64,000 bases of DNA from Pseudomonas soli. Its GTDB lineage: Bacteria; Pseudomonadota; Gammaproteobacteria; Pseudomonadales; Pseudomonadaceae. Position 1 is the stretch's first letter, and every line of letters starts with the position of its first letter. The notes below the pieces were generated by a model. It was not told the DNA's origin. It was given only the letters and a program-made list of their open reading frames with translations, and ran no database searches. This document shows, piece by piece, positions 1 through 8,595 of the stretch. The stretch lies in the NCBI RefSeq assembly GCF_900110655.1, contig NZ_FOEQ01000001.1:657152-721151 (forward strand), given 5' to 3'. The position numbers were made by a program, and so were the translations under genes.

Positions 1-70
1 CCCCCATCGCAAAAGCGGACCTGCCTCGCGACAGCTTCAGCCATCGCGGGGCAAGCCCGCTCCTGCAACA
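1..70. repeat. Degenerate REP pair beside fxsA
   Basis: Positions 43-66 carry the core ATCGCGGGGCAAGCCCGCTC typical of putida-group REP elements. Positions 5-31 read, on the opposite strand, like a second, degraded copy (GTCGCGAGGCAGGTCCGC). The two face each other just beyond the fxsA stop codon, so the pair could act as a transcription end for fxsA. The window edge cuts off the context to the left. Confidence 0.6.
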
Positions 71-81
71 CACCCTGGGTA

Positions 82-543
82 TTATTTATCGCGTCGCTCG
101 TACTCGCCCTCGATCACATTCGGACGATGCCCGCCATCGCGGGGCTGGGCCTGGAGCGGATCGTCCTGGAACGCCCGCTGGCGCAGGGCCTGCTCTTCGG
201 CGCGGCGACGCAGCCGACCGACCACCAGGCGTCGAGTGAACGGCAGCAGGCACAGCAGGCCCAGCAAGTCACTGATGAAGCCCGGCAGCAGCAACAGGCC
301 ACCACCGACGGTGAGCATCAAGCCCTGGAACATGTCCTCGGCTGGCAGTTCGCCGCGCTGCAGGCTCTCCCGGGCACGCAGGGCGGTGGCCAGGCCAGCA
401 ACGCGCATCACCAGCACCCCAAGGGCGGAACCGGCGATGATCAGCAGCAGCGCCGGGAAGAAACCGATTGCCGCACTGACCTTGACGAAGACGAACAGCT
501 CCAGCACGGGGAAAAGCAGTAACAGCAATAGAAAAGCACGCAT
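82..543 (-). CDS. fxsA: FxsA family cytoplasmic membrane protein
   Basis: This is a 153-residue inner-membrane protein. The first 50 residues are two hydrophobic segments (about 2-20 and 27-48), a glycine- and leucine-rich segment follows at about 74-102 (GGGLLLLPGFISDLLGLLCL), and the tail is charged and cytoplasmic. The LLPGFISD stretch is typical of FxsA, whose overproduction in E. coli relieves exclusion of phage T7 by the F plasmid; its normal job is not known. The start is the ATG preceded by GAGGAA; the in-frame TTG one codon upstream is less likely. In Pseudomonas the gene usually lies beside groES, which would be outside this window. Confidence 0.9.
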   Translation of the reverse strand: MRAFLLLLLLFPVLELFVFVKVSAAIGFFPALLLIIAGSALGVLVMRVAGLATALRARESLQRGELPAEDMFQGLMLTVGGGLLLLPGFISDLLGLLCLLPFTRRLVVGRLRRRAEEQALRQRAFQDDPLQAQPRDGGHRPNVIEGEYERRDK

Positions 544-609
544 CAAGGGTTCCTCGACGGAAGAGAATCTTCCTGTAAGACCATCAGATGGATGCCTCGA
601 CGCAGGTTT

Positions 610-1335
610 TCAACCCTCGCCTTGCGACGAACCGGGCCATACATCCGCACGAGCCAGCGAAACCAAGGCCTCGCGAACTTGTGTCGGGGTGTTGCAAGTA
701 GTGGGGAAAGGCAACCAGTAGATGCCCTGGCCTATACGCAAGTGCATGCCCTCGCTGTCGATACCAACCATGTGTGCCGAACGCGGTAGCCCTGACAGTT
801 TTGCATAGTGGTCAATAGCATTGGCATGGTCGTCATTCATATGCTCGATCATGCTTTGTTCGGCTTGGCCCGCAAAGGGATTGGCCAGCGTCACCTGATC
901 TAGCCAGTGGATCGCGCCGAAACCACCGATGTAGCGGTGGCGTACTGGCTCAAGCACCCAGAAGTCGAAATCGTGAGCCTTATGGTAGTTCGCAGATTCG
1001 GGGAAATACCGGTAGTAGCGACTCGCAGCAGCCTCGATAGCGGCATCGTCAGTGAGTTTGCGGGCCTCGGCCATTACCGTCAGCCGCCCGACTGCCTGGA
1101 CATCCTCGGCGTCGCGCTCACCCACCAACAGCGAGCATTTGGGATCCCGCTGCAGGTTATGGGTATGCTGGGCGATGCGGCTGATGAGGATCAGCGGATG
1201 ACCGTCGGCGTCGAGGCAATACGGCACCACCGAGCCGAATGGGAACCCTGGCATCGATTTGGAATGCGTGGAGAGGACACCGCGGTATTCCTTGAGCAGC
1301 AGTTCCCGGGCGGGGCGAAGGGCGTTGGTACTCAC
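610..1335 (-). CDS. HugZ-type PNPOx-like split-barrel protein with DUF2470 domain
   Basis: The 241-residue product has an N-terminal flavin/heme-binding split barrel of the pyridoxamine-phosphate-oxidase superfamily (about 1-155, with KSMPGFPFGSVVPYC and PKCSLLVGE) and a C-terminal DUF2470 domain (from about 160, with MIEHMNDDHANAI). That arrangement is found in HugZ heme-degrading or heme-binding proteins and in related proteins of unknown substrate. I cannot tell from sequence whether it degrades heme. The start chosen is a GTG with AGGAG eight bases upstream; the open frame runs on upstream into an intergenic repeat, so longer annotations are probably wrong. No iron-uptake genes are adjacent. 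Confidence 0.82.
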   Translation of the reverse strand: MSTNALRPARELLLKEYRGVLSTHSKSMPGFPFGSVVPYCLDADGHPLILISRIAQHTHNLQRDPKCSLLVGERDAEDVQAVGRLTVMAEARKLTDDAAIEAAASRYYRYFPESANYHKAHDFDFWVLEPVRHRYIGGFGAIHWLDQVTLANPFAGQAEQSMIEHMNDDHANAIDHYAKLSGLPRSAHMVGIDSEGMHLRIGQGIYWLPFPTTCNTPTQVREALVSLARADVWPGSSQGEG

Positions 1336-1369
1336 TGGAGAGGCTCCTGAAAAAATCAGCTGCAAGCTA

Positions 1370-1452
1370 TAAGCTACAAGCGACAAGAAAAAGCAAGGCG
1401 GCACCGTCCGTTGAGACCGCACACACGACGCTTGCTTGCCGTTTGTAGCTTA
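1370..1452. repeat. Imperfect inverted repeat between the HugZ-like and DUF481 genes
   Basis: The left arm TAAGCTACAAGCGACAAG...AAGCAAG (1370-1396) is matched by the right arm CTTGCTTGCCGTTTGTAGCTTA (1431-1452). The left arm is preceded by further AGCTGCAAGCTATAAGC units. Such short AGCTACAAGC repeats are common between Pseudomonas genes. This one lies downstream of the DUF481 gene and may form its transcription end. Confidence 0.55.
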
Positions 1453-1468
1453 CTGCTAACGCCTGTTT

Positions 1469-2476
1469 TTACCAGGTAACGCCGAATCCGGCGGTATAGC
1501 GGGTTTTGTCCAGATCGCTGTCGCGGGTGCCCTTGATCAGGTCCTTTTCGGCCTTGAGGTTGAGCGAGGCCCACTCCGTGACTTTGTAACGCAGCCCCAT
1601 CTCGGCATCCAGCGAGTAGTCGGCGACGCCGCCCAGCGGCTTGCCAAACTCGCCATTGGTGAAAAACTCGACTTTTTTGCCGATCAGGTAGCGGTTGTAG
1701 TCCCATTTCACCGCGGCGGAATAGAAATTGTCCTTGCCGCCATCGCGGTACTCGAAGTCCGTGCGGTTGATCAGCGAACCCAGCGAGAACGCGCCGAGTT
1801 CGTCGTCCCAGAACTGATAACCCGGGCCGGTACCGACGGTGCGCTGGCGGGCCAGATCCTCGATATGGTCACGCTTGTATTCCAGGCGCCCCTGCCAGAA
1901 CCACTTCTCGGTGATGAAACGGTCGAGCGCGTACTCGGCGCTCCAGTTATTGGTGGTGGTGACATCGTCCTTGGTCTCGCGGTTGTACTCGCCCTCGGCG
2001 TTGTGCCGCCAACGGCCATGACGGGCGGTGGTCTTGAAGCTGACGTCATAGTCGTCGGTGTTGTTCTCGGCGCGCTTGTAGTCCATCGCCACATCGACGT
2101 TGCCCTTCCACAGGAAGTCTTCGACCACGGGGCGCGGCTTCATGATCTGCTCGATGCTGGCCAGCTCCACGGTCTTTGGCGCCTCGCCATTGGCCAGAGT
2201 CACCTTGCCGGGTTCAGCGGCTTTCAGCGACTTGGCCTTCTCGCCGCTGTACGCATCTTGCTTGACCAGCAGTTCCTGATCGCTTTCCAGCGTCTTCACC
2301 TGTTTCCAATCCAAGGCGATCGAACCGCCATAGGGGGTTTCCAGCAGCAGCTTGCCGCCATCGAAGACCTTGATCTTGCCGCTCAGGCGGTCACCGTTCT
2401 TCATCCACACGGTGTCAGCGAGCACGGGCGTACAAAGGGATGCAGCGATGAAACACAGCAGGGTTCTAGAAGACAT
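1469..2476 (-). CDS. DUF481 family (YdiY-like) outer-membrane protein
   Basis: A 335-residue protein with a clear signal peptide (about 1-20, ending VLADTVWMKNGD). The first mature part (about 21-115) is a small beta domain resembling LSm/SH3 barrels (DTVWMKNGDRLSGKI). The rest (about 120-335) is a run of alternating hydrophobic/polar strands ending in aromatic-terminal YTAGFGVTW, as expected for a DUF481 outer-membrane beta barrel related to salt-induced YdiY. The substrate or role is unknown. The ATG lacks an obvious Shine-Dalgarno sequence. It is transcribed divergently from the alkyltransferase-like gene across about 150 bases in which I recognise no convincing promoter. Confidence 0.85.
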   Translation of the reverse strand: MSSRTLLCFIAASLCTPVLADTVWMKNGDRLSGKIKVFDGGKLLLETPYGGSIALDWKQVKTLESDQELLVKQDAYSGEKAKSLKAAEPGKVTLANGEAPKTVELASIEQIMKPRPVVEDFLWKGNVDVAMDYKRAENNTDDYDVSFKTTARHGRWRHNAEGEYNRETKDDVTTTNNWSAEYALDRFITEKWFWQGRLEYKRDHIEDLARQRTVGTGPGYQFWDDELGAFSLGSLINRTDFEYRDGGKDNFYSAAVKWDYNRYLIGKKVEFFTNGEFGKPLGGVADYSLDAEMGLRYKVTEWASLNLKAEKDLIKGTRDSDLDKTRYTAGFGVTW

Positions 2477-2628
2477 AAGCGCAATATGGGTTCGATTCGA
2501 CGAAAAAGCCGGGCATTATCCAGATACCGACAACCTGAGCAAGGACAGACCCAGACCATGCCGATGAGTTCCACTCGCATTTGCCGCGACCTTCTGTCCG
2601 GTTTCATCTGCAGGACAGGGATCTCCTG

Positions 2629-2982
2629 ATGTGCGCCCTCGATCCAGCTGCGGCGCAAGATGCAGATGCCCGACGAATGGCGCTGTATTCTGTACTCGGC
2701 CAGGTACCGGAGGGAAAAGTCGTCAGCTACGGGCAACTGGCCGAGCTTGCAGGCCTTGGCCGCGCGGCGCGGTGGGTGGGGCGCACACTTTCGCAGCTAC
2801 CGCAGGACACTCGCCTGCCCTGGCACCGGGTGCTGGGCGCGGGTGGCAGGCTGAGCCTGGCCCTGGGCACGCCCTCGGGCGACGAACAACGCGCCCGGCT
2901 ACGCGCAGAAGGCGTGAATGTGGCTAATAATCGTGTGGATATGGCGCGCCATGGCTGGCGTCCGATGGAGCACAGCGGTTAG
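2629..2982 (+). CDS. Alkyltransferase-like protein (MGMT/Ogt fold, no catalytic cysteine)
   Basis: The 117-residue protein consists only of the DNA-binding and active-site domain of O6-alkylguanine-DNA alkyltransferases: VPEGKVVSYGQLAELAGL, then ARWVGRTL carrying the arginine finger, then LPWHRVL. In active enzymes the motif is PCHRV; here tryptophan (W65) replaces the methyl-accepting cysteine, the hallmark of ATL proteins (Atl1, E. coli YbaZ/Atl). Known ATLs bind O6-alkylguanine, flip it out and pass the lesion to nucleotide excision repair. That is the likely role here. The start is the ATG that gives the usual ATL length; an in-frame ATG 16 codons further upstream is also open. Confidence 0.88.
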   Translation: MCALDPAAAQDADARRMALYSVLGQVPEGKVVSYGQLAELAGLGRAARWVGRTLSQLPQDTRLPWHRVLGAGGRLSLALGTPSGDEQRARLRAEGVNVANNRVDMARHGWRPMEHSG

Positions 2983-3026
2983 AGTGCGCGCTTTGTTTTC
3001 GCAAACCTTGAGGCAGATGTTGGCCC

Positions 3027-4574
3027 ATGCCCCGTAAAACCTGGCGCGCTGCGCTCGCTGCCTATGCCAGCCCGTCAACTTTGGTGCTTTTGCTGCTCGG
3101 ATTCGCCGCCGGCCTACCGTACATGCTGGTGTTCTCGACGCTTTCTGTATGGTTGCGCGAGGCCGGCGTGGCCCGCGAGACTATTGGCTACGCCAGCCTG
3201 ATCGGCCTCGCCTACGCCTTCAAATGGGTCTGGTCGCCGCTGCTCGACCAGTGGCGCCTGCCACTGCTCGGCGGCATGGGCCGGCGCCGTTCGTGGCTGC
3301 TGCTGTCGCAGGTCCTGGTGGTGCTAGGGCTGGTCGGCATGGGCTTCTGCGATCCGCAGAAACACTTGTCGTGGCTTGTCGCCCTGGCAGTGCTGGTGGC
3401 CTTCGCCTCGGCCACCCAGGACATCGCCGTCGACGCCTACCGCCTGGAGATTGCCGACGACCAGCGCCAGGCCGCCCTGGCCGCCAGCTACATGGCCGGC
3501 TACCGGGTCGCCGCACTGCTGGCCACTGCCGGTGCGCTGTTCTTCGCCGAGTGGTTCGGCTCCACCGGTTTCAGCTACTTGCACGAAGCCTGGACCGGCA
3601 CCTACGTGCTGTTCGGCGTGCTGATGCTGCCCGCCGTGTTCACCACCCTGGTGATGCGTGAGCCGCCGGTCCCCCTGCGCACCCAGCTGTCGGCCGCGCG
3701 CTATGGCTTGATGCACCAGCTGGCGTCGGTGTTCGTACTGATCATCCTGCTGGTCTCGGTGCCGGCAAGTTTCACCCAGATGTTCAACACCGATTGGGGC
3801 AGCGTGGCGTTCGGCGACGCGACCATGCTCGACCTGCTGCTCGAAGATCGGGCCTTCCTACGCCTGATCCTCTATGTGCTGCTGACCTGGGCCTGCCTGT
3901 CATCCCTTGGCCGTCGCGGCCTGGCGCCGGTACTCACGCCGGTCAACGACTTCATCGTGCGCTATCGTTGGCAGGCGCTGCTGTTGCTTGGGCTGATCGC
4001 CACCTACCGCATGTCCGATACGGTGATGGGCGTGATGGCCAACGTGTTCTACATCGACATGGGCTTCACCAAGGACCAGATTGCCAGCGTCAGCAAGATC
4101 TTCGGCCTGATCATGACCCTGGTCGGCGCCGGCGCCGGGGGCCTGCTGATCGTGCGCTTCGGCATCCTGCCGATCCTGTTCATCGGCGGCGCGGCCTCGG
4201 CAGCCACCAATATCCTGTTCCTGATGCTGGCCGACATGGGCCCGAACCTGGAAATGCTGGTGGTCACCATCTCGCTGGACAACTTCAGTTCGGGGCTTGC
4301 CACCTCGGCCTTCGTCGCCTACCTGTCGAGCCTGACCAACCTGAAGTTCTCGGCCACCCAGTACGCCCTGCTCAGCTCGATCATGCTATTGCTGCCACGC
4401 CTGATCGGCGGCTATTCCGGGGTCATGGTGGAAAAGTTCGGCTATCACGACTTCTTCCTGGTCACCGCGCTGCTGGGTGTGCCGACGCTGGTGCTGATCG
4501 CGCTGCACTGGCGCCAGGAAGTCGGTCGGGGAAAGCCGGCGCCGGTGGAGAGCCCGGCGGCTGAACAACACTAG
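3027..4574 (+). CDS. ampG: AmpG family muropeptide permease (MFS)
   Basis: A 515-residue, very hydrophobic MFS protein with about 12-14 membrane helices. The N-terminal YASPSTLVLLLLGFAAGLPY, the AYAFKWVWSPLLDQW segment and ATQDIAVDAYRLE near residues 132-144 are diagnostic of AmpG. AmpG carries GlcNAc-anhydroMurNAc peptides from the periplasm into the cytoplasm for wall recycling, and in bacteria with AmpR/AmpC it controls beta-lactamase induction. The length matches E. coli AmpG (491) better than the longer P. aeruginosa form. A GAGGCAG sequence precedes the start. It is a single gene ending at a REP pair that separates it from the convergent efflux gene. Confidence 0.93.
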   Translation: MPRKTWRAALAAYASPSTLVLLLLGFAAGLPYMLVFSTLSVWLREAGVARETIGYASLIGLAYAFKWVWSPLLDQWRLPLLGGMGRRRSWLLLSQVLVVLGLVGMGFCDPQKHLSWLVALAVLVAFASATQDIAVDAYRLEIADDQRQAALAASYMAGYRVAALLATAGALFFAEWFGSTGFSYLHEAWTGTYVLFGVLMLPAVFTTLVMREPPVPLRTQLSAARYGLMHQLASVFVLIILLVSVPASFTQMFNTDWGSVAFGDATMLDLLLEDRAFLRLILYVLLTWACLSSLGRRGLAPVLTPVNDFIVRYRWQALLLLGLIATYRMSDTVMGVMANVFYIDMGFTKDQIASVSKIFGLIMTLVGAGAGGLLIVRFGILPILFIGGAASAATNILFLMLADMGPNLEMLVVTISLDNFSSGLATSAFVAYLSSLTNLKFSATQYALLSSIMLLLPRLIGGYSGVMVEKFGYHDFFLVTALLGVPTLVLIALHWRQEVGRGKPAPVESPAAEQH

Positions 4575-4588
4575 GCCTTCACTGGCCT

Positions 4589-4658
4589 CATCGCGGGGCA
4601 AGCCCGCTCCCACGTATTCAGTCTGAGGACTGCGTGGGAGCGGGCCTGCCCCGCGATG
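4589..4658. repeat. REP inverted pair between ampG and mdfA
   Basis: The 26-base left arm (4589-4614, CATCGCGGGGCAAGCCCGCT onward) and right arm (4633-4658) are reverse complements apart from one G.U-type change, with an 18-base loop. It is a putida-type REP pair lying between two converging genes, so it can serve as a bidirectional transcription barrier. Confidence 0.85.
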
Positions 4659-4661
4659 TTT

Positions 4662-5915
4662 CTACTGTGTCGCAGTTCCGTCCCCCGAACGCCCGCCTAC
4701 CACGAACCACAAGGGCCACAGCGCAAGCGCGCCCGCCACGCCCGCAGCCAGGGCAAAGTGCATCAGGCTGGCACCGCCCCCCAGCATCGCCAACACCGCA
4801 CCGCCCAATCCCAGCAAAGCGATGGTGATCATGCCCAGCATCGCCGACACCAGGCCCTTGCTCTGCTCACTGGAGAACAGCGTCATGCGGTACAGCACCG
4901 CGTTGGCCACGCCCAACCCCAAGGCGTACAGCGACATGCCGGAAACCACGCTGGTCACCGTTGGCCAGAGCCAGGTTGCCAGGGCCATCAGCGACAAGCC
5001 AGCCAGGTAAGGCCACAGAGCGCCACGCACCAAGGCCGGCAGCGGGTAGCGATCGGCGATACGGTTGATGATAAGGTTACCCAGGATCAGCCCGCCGAAC
5101 ACCGGCAATTGCCAAAGCGCGTATTCCATCGTGCTCAGGCCTTCATCATGGATCAGCAGCACAGGTGACAGGCCGATCCAGCCAATAAGAGGCAAACCTA
5201 CCAGTCCCAGCGCCGCGCTACCGGCCACGAAACGACGATTGCCCAGCAACTGGCCATAACCTGCCAGCAATGGCAGCAGATGAATGGGCGTGAACGGCAG
5301 GCACGAGCCGTCGCGGCGCTCCACCCCCAGAGTTTCCGGCATCAGCCGGTAGAGCAGCAGCCAGCACAGCACCGCGCCGCCGGCGAAGGCCACGAACAGC
5401 CACCGCCAGTCCAGCCACTGCAGCATCAGGGTGCCCACCAGTGGGCCAAGCAACGGCGACAGCAGCGCGATGTTGGCCAGCAGCGCCATCATGCGCACCG
5501 CGTCGGCCTCGCTGAATGCCTCGTTGAGCGCCGGGTAGCTGACTGTGACGACGAAACCCAGGCCGATGCCCTGCAACAGCCGCAGCAGGTTGAACCCACC
5601 GATATCCTGGGCCCAGAAGGTTGCCAGGCACGCCCCCCCGAAGAACACACAGCCCGCCAGCAACAGCGGGCGCCGGCCATAGCGGTCGGCCAACGGGCCG
5701 ATCAGCCATTGCAGCAGCACGCCACCCAGCAGGTAGAGGTTGAGGGCATGGGGAATGTATTCGGGGCTGGCCTGGAGATCGCCGACCACGACCGGCATGG
5801 CGGGCATGACCGCGTCGCTCGCCAGATAGGTCAATAGTTCGAACAGCGCCAGGGTGAGGCCGAACAGCAGGGCGCGCAGGGGAGTGATATACAGCAGAGG
5901 TTTCATGGCGGACAT
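4662..5915 (-). CDS. mdfA: MdfA/Cmr-type multidrug efflux MFS transporter
   Basis: This 417-residue, 12-helix MFS protein follows E. coli MdfA (410 residues) closely over its whole length, for example LLQWLIGPLADRYGRRP (MFS motif A), LGPLVGTLM and VGLPLIGWIGLSPVLL. The first helix LFELLTYLASDAVMPAM keeps the membrane glutamate and aspartate (Glu26 and Asp34 of MdfA) needed for proton-coupled export of cationic and neutral drugs. Two ATGs three codons apart (MSAMKPLL) are possible starts and neither has a strong ribosome site; the longer one is given. The frame also stays open upstream into a REP palindrome, which should not be counted as protein. Actual substrates are unknown. Confidence 0.87.
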   Translation of the reverse strand: MSAMKPLLYITPLRALLFGLTLALFELLTYLASDAVMPAMPVVVGDLQASPEYIPHALNLYLLGGVLLQWLIGPLADRYGRRPLLLAGCVFFGGACLATFWAQDIGGFNLLRLLQGIGLGFVVTVSYPALNEAFSEADAVRMMALLANIALLSPLLGPLVGTLMLQWLDWRWLFVAFAGGAVLCWLLLYRLMPETLGVERRDGSCLPFTPIHLLPLLAGYGQLLGNRRFVAGSAALGLVGLPLIGWIGLSPVLLIHDEGLSTMEYALWQLPVFGGLILGNLIINRIADRYPLPALVRGALWPYLAGLSLMALATWLWPTVTSVVSGMSLYALGLGVANAVLYRMTLFSSEQSKGLVSAMLGMITIALLGLGGAVLAMLGGGASLMHFALAAGVAGALALWPLWFVVGGRSGDGTATQ

Positions 5916-5986
5916 CGGATTGGCAGGCAAGATCAGGGTGTATGCCAGATATGGCAGCGCCTGGCTGTGAACAAGTGTAAAAAACA

Positions 5987-6084
5987 GGGCCGCTTCGCGC
6001 CCCATCGCCGGCAAGCCGGCTCCCACAGGTTGACTGTTGACCCTGTGGGAGCCGGCTTGCCGGCGATGGGGCGCGAAGCGGCCC
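5987..6084. repeat. Perfect 43-bp inverted repeat (large REP palindrome)
   Basis: The left arm 5987-6029 (starting GGGCCGCTTCGCGCCCCATC) is an exact reverse complement of the right arm 6042-6084, with a 12-base loop. The inner part, TCGCCGGCAAGCCGGCTCCCACAGG, is a REP variant that differs from the GGGGCAAGCCCGC type elsewhere in the window. It lies downstream of mscS and upstream of mdfA, both on the minus strand, and probably ends mscS transcription. Confidence 0.9.
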
Positions 6085-6104
6085 CGATTTCGCGGACGCT
6101 TATG

Positions 6105-6941
6105 TTACGCCACGGTCTCCTGCACCACGCGAATCACTCGCTGTGGAAAGGGAATGTCGATGCCTTCGGCCTTGAGCCGATCACGGGCATGTTCGTTGAG
6201 CATGAACATCACGTCCCAATAGTCGGCGGTCTTGGTCCAGATGCGCAGCGACACGGTGATCGAACTGTCGCCCAGGGTCGAAATCACCGCCTGCGGCGCC
6301 GGGTCCTGCAGTACACGCGGATCCTGGGCCAGCTCCAGCAGTACATTGCGAGCCTTCTGCAGGTCGGCGTCGTAATCCACCCCCACGTCGAACACCACCT
6401 TACGGGTCGGCTGGCGGTTGGTGTTGGTGATGATGCCGTTGGACAGGCTGCCGTTGGGCATGATCACGGTCTTGTTGTCGCCAGTGCGCAGCACGGTGTG
6501 GAAGATCTGGATGCTGTCCACGGTACCGCTGACCCCTTGGGCCTCGATCCAGTCACCGATACGGAAGGGGCGGAACATCAGGATCAACACGCCGCCGGCG
6601 AAGTTGGCCAGGCTGCCTTGCAAGGCCAGGCCGATAGCCAGGCCGGCGGCACCGATGGCGGCGACGAACGAGGTGGTCTCGATACCGATCATCGACGCCA
6701 CGCTGACCATCAGCAGCACTTTCAACACGATATTGGCCAGGGTGCTGATGAAGCCCTGCAGTGCGGCGTCGGCGCGCAGGCCCACCAGCTTGCCGAGACG
6801 GGCGCTGAGTTTGTTGATGATCCACCAGCCGATGGCCAGCGTCAGCAGCGCCAGCAACAGGCGGCTGCCGTACTCCATGATCAAGGGAACCCAGGTCTGC
6901 GATTGGCGAACAAGCTGATCGACTTCAGCGTTCAAATCCAT
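6105..6941 (-). CDS. mscS: Small-conductance mechanosensitive channel MscS
   Basis: The 278-residue protein aligns end to end with E. coli MscS (286). Three N-terminal helices are followed by the pore helix GAAGLAIGLALQGSLANFAG, then the beta domain MFRPFRIGDWIEAQGVSG and the cytoplasmic vestibule (PNGSLSNGIITNTNRQPTRK). MscS opens under membrane tension to release solutes on hypo-osmotic shock. The start is the ATG after AGGAGATAAAC; upstream in-frame codons are not used. It follows yajQ on the same strand after about 110 bases, in which an 8-bp inverted repeat (6997-7004 and 7041-7048) with a long loop is the only structure I see. Confidence 0.95.
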   Translation of the reverse strand: MDLNAEVDQLVRQSQTWVPLIMEYGSRLLLALLTLAIGWWIINKLSARLGKLVGLRADAALQGFISTLANIVLKVLLMVSVASMIGIETTSFVAAIGAAGLAIGLALQGSLANFAGGVLILMFRPFRIGDWIEAQGVSGTVDSIQIFHTVLRTGDNKTVIMPNGSLSNGIITNTNRQPTRKVVFDVGVDYDADLQKARNVLLELAQDPRVLQDPAPQAVISTLGDSSITVSLRIWTKTADYWDVMFMLNEHARDRLKAEGIDIPFPQRVIRVVQETVA

Positions 6942-7054
6942 GTTTATCTCCTGATGCCGAACGGCAAGTACACAGTGAAGCGGGCAGCGCAAAGCCAGCG
7001 GCCCTGACCCCGATGGACATCAATGCGCCATCAAGGTTCCGGGCCGCTGTACGA

Positions 7055-7540
7055 TCAGTCGCGGAAGTTGTTGAACTGCAGCGGCATGTCGAATTCCTTG
7101 GTGCGCAGCAAGGCAATGGCCTCCTGCAGGTCATCGCGCTTCTTGCCGGTGACGCGAACCTGCTCGCCCTGGATGGCGGCCTGGACCTTGAGCTTGCCGT
7201 CCTTGATGGTGGCAACGATCTTCTTGGCCAGGTCCTTGTCGATGCCTTCGCGGAACTTGGCTTCCTGCTTCTTCTCCTTGCCCGAAGCGTAGGGATCCTT
7301 GGTTTCCAGGCATTTGACGTCGATCTTGCGCTTGACCAGTGCCAGGCGCAGGATTTCCAGCATGGCCTCGAGCTGGAACTCCTCCTCGGCGGTCAGCAGC
7401 ACGGTCTGCTCCTTGTCCTTAAACTCGAAGGTGCCCTTGCCCTTCAAGTCGTAGCGACGGTCGAGGTCCTTGATGGCGTTGTCGACAGCGTTCTGCACTT
7501 CGTGCTTGTCCAGTTCCGATACCACGTCGAACGAAGGCAT
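7055..7540 (-). CDS. yajQ: YajQ family nucleotide-binding protein
   Basis: At 161 residues it has the family length and the diagnostic N-terminus [20 protein letters not shown], with [19 protein letters not shown] in the middle and [13 protein letters not shown] at the end. YajQ has two ferredoxin-like domains; Xanthomonas and Pseudomonas homologues bind cyclic di-GMP and act as regulators. The start is the ATG following CTGGAGATC. Longer frames upstream run into the divergent panE promoter and are not coding. Confidence 0.95.
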   Translation of the reverse strand: MPSFDVVSELDKHEVQNAVDNAIKDLDRRYDLKGKGTFEFKDKEQTVLLTAEEEFQLEAMLEILRLALVKRKIDVKCLETKDPYASGKEKKQEAKFREGIDKDLAKKIVATIKDGKLKVQAAIQGEQVRVTGKKRDDLQEAIALLRTKEFDMPLQFNNFRD

Positions 7541-7594
7541 GGTTGATCTCCAGAAAAAAAAGCGCGCTCGGCCTGAAGATGGAGCGCGTCGGGT

Positions 7595-8558
<964 letters not shown>

Positions 8559-8595
8559 TCCTGCCCATTCATCGGAAACGGACACACTCAGACCC

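Noticed and set aside
5967..7007. Plus-strand open frame through the large palindrome and antisense to mscS
   Set aside because: Begins in REP sequence and opposes a clear MscS gene.
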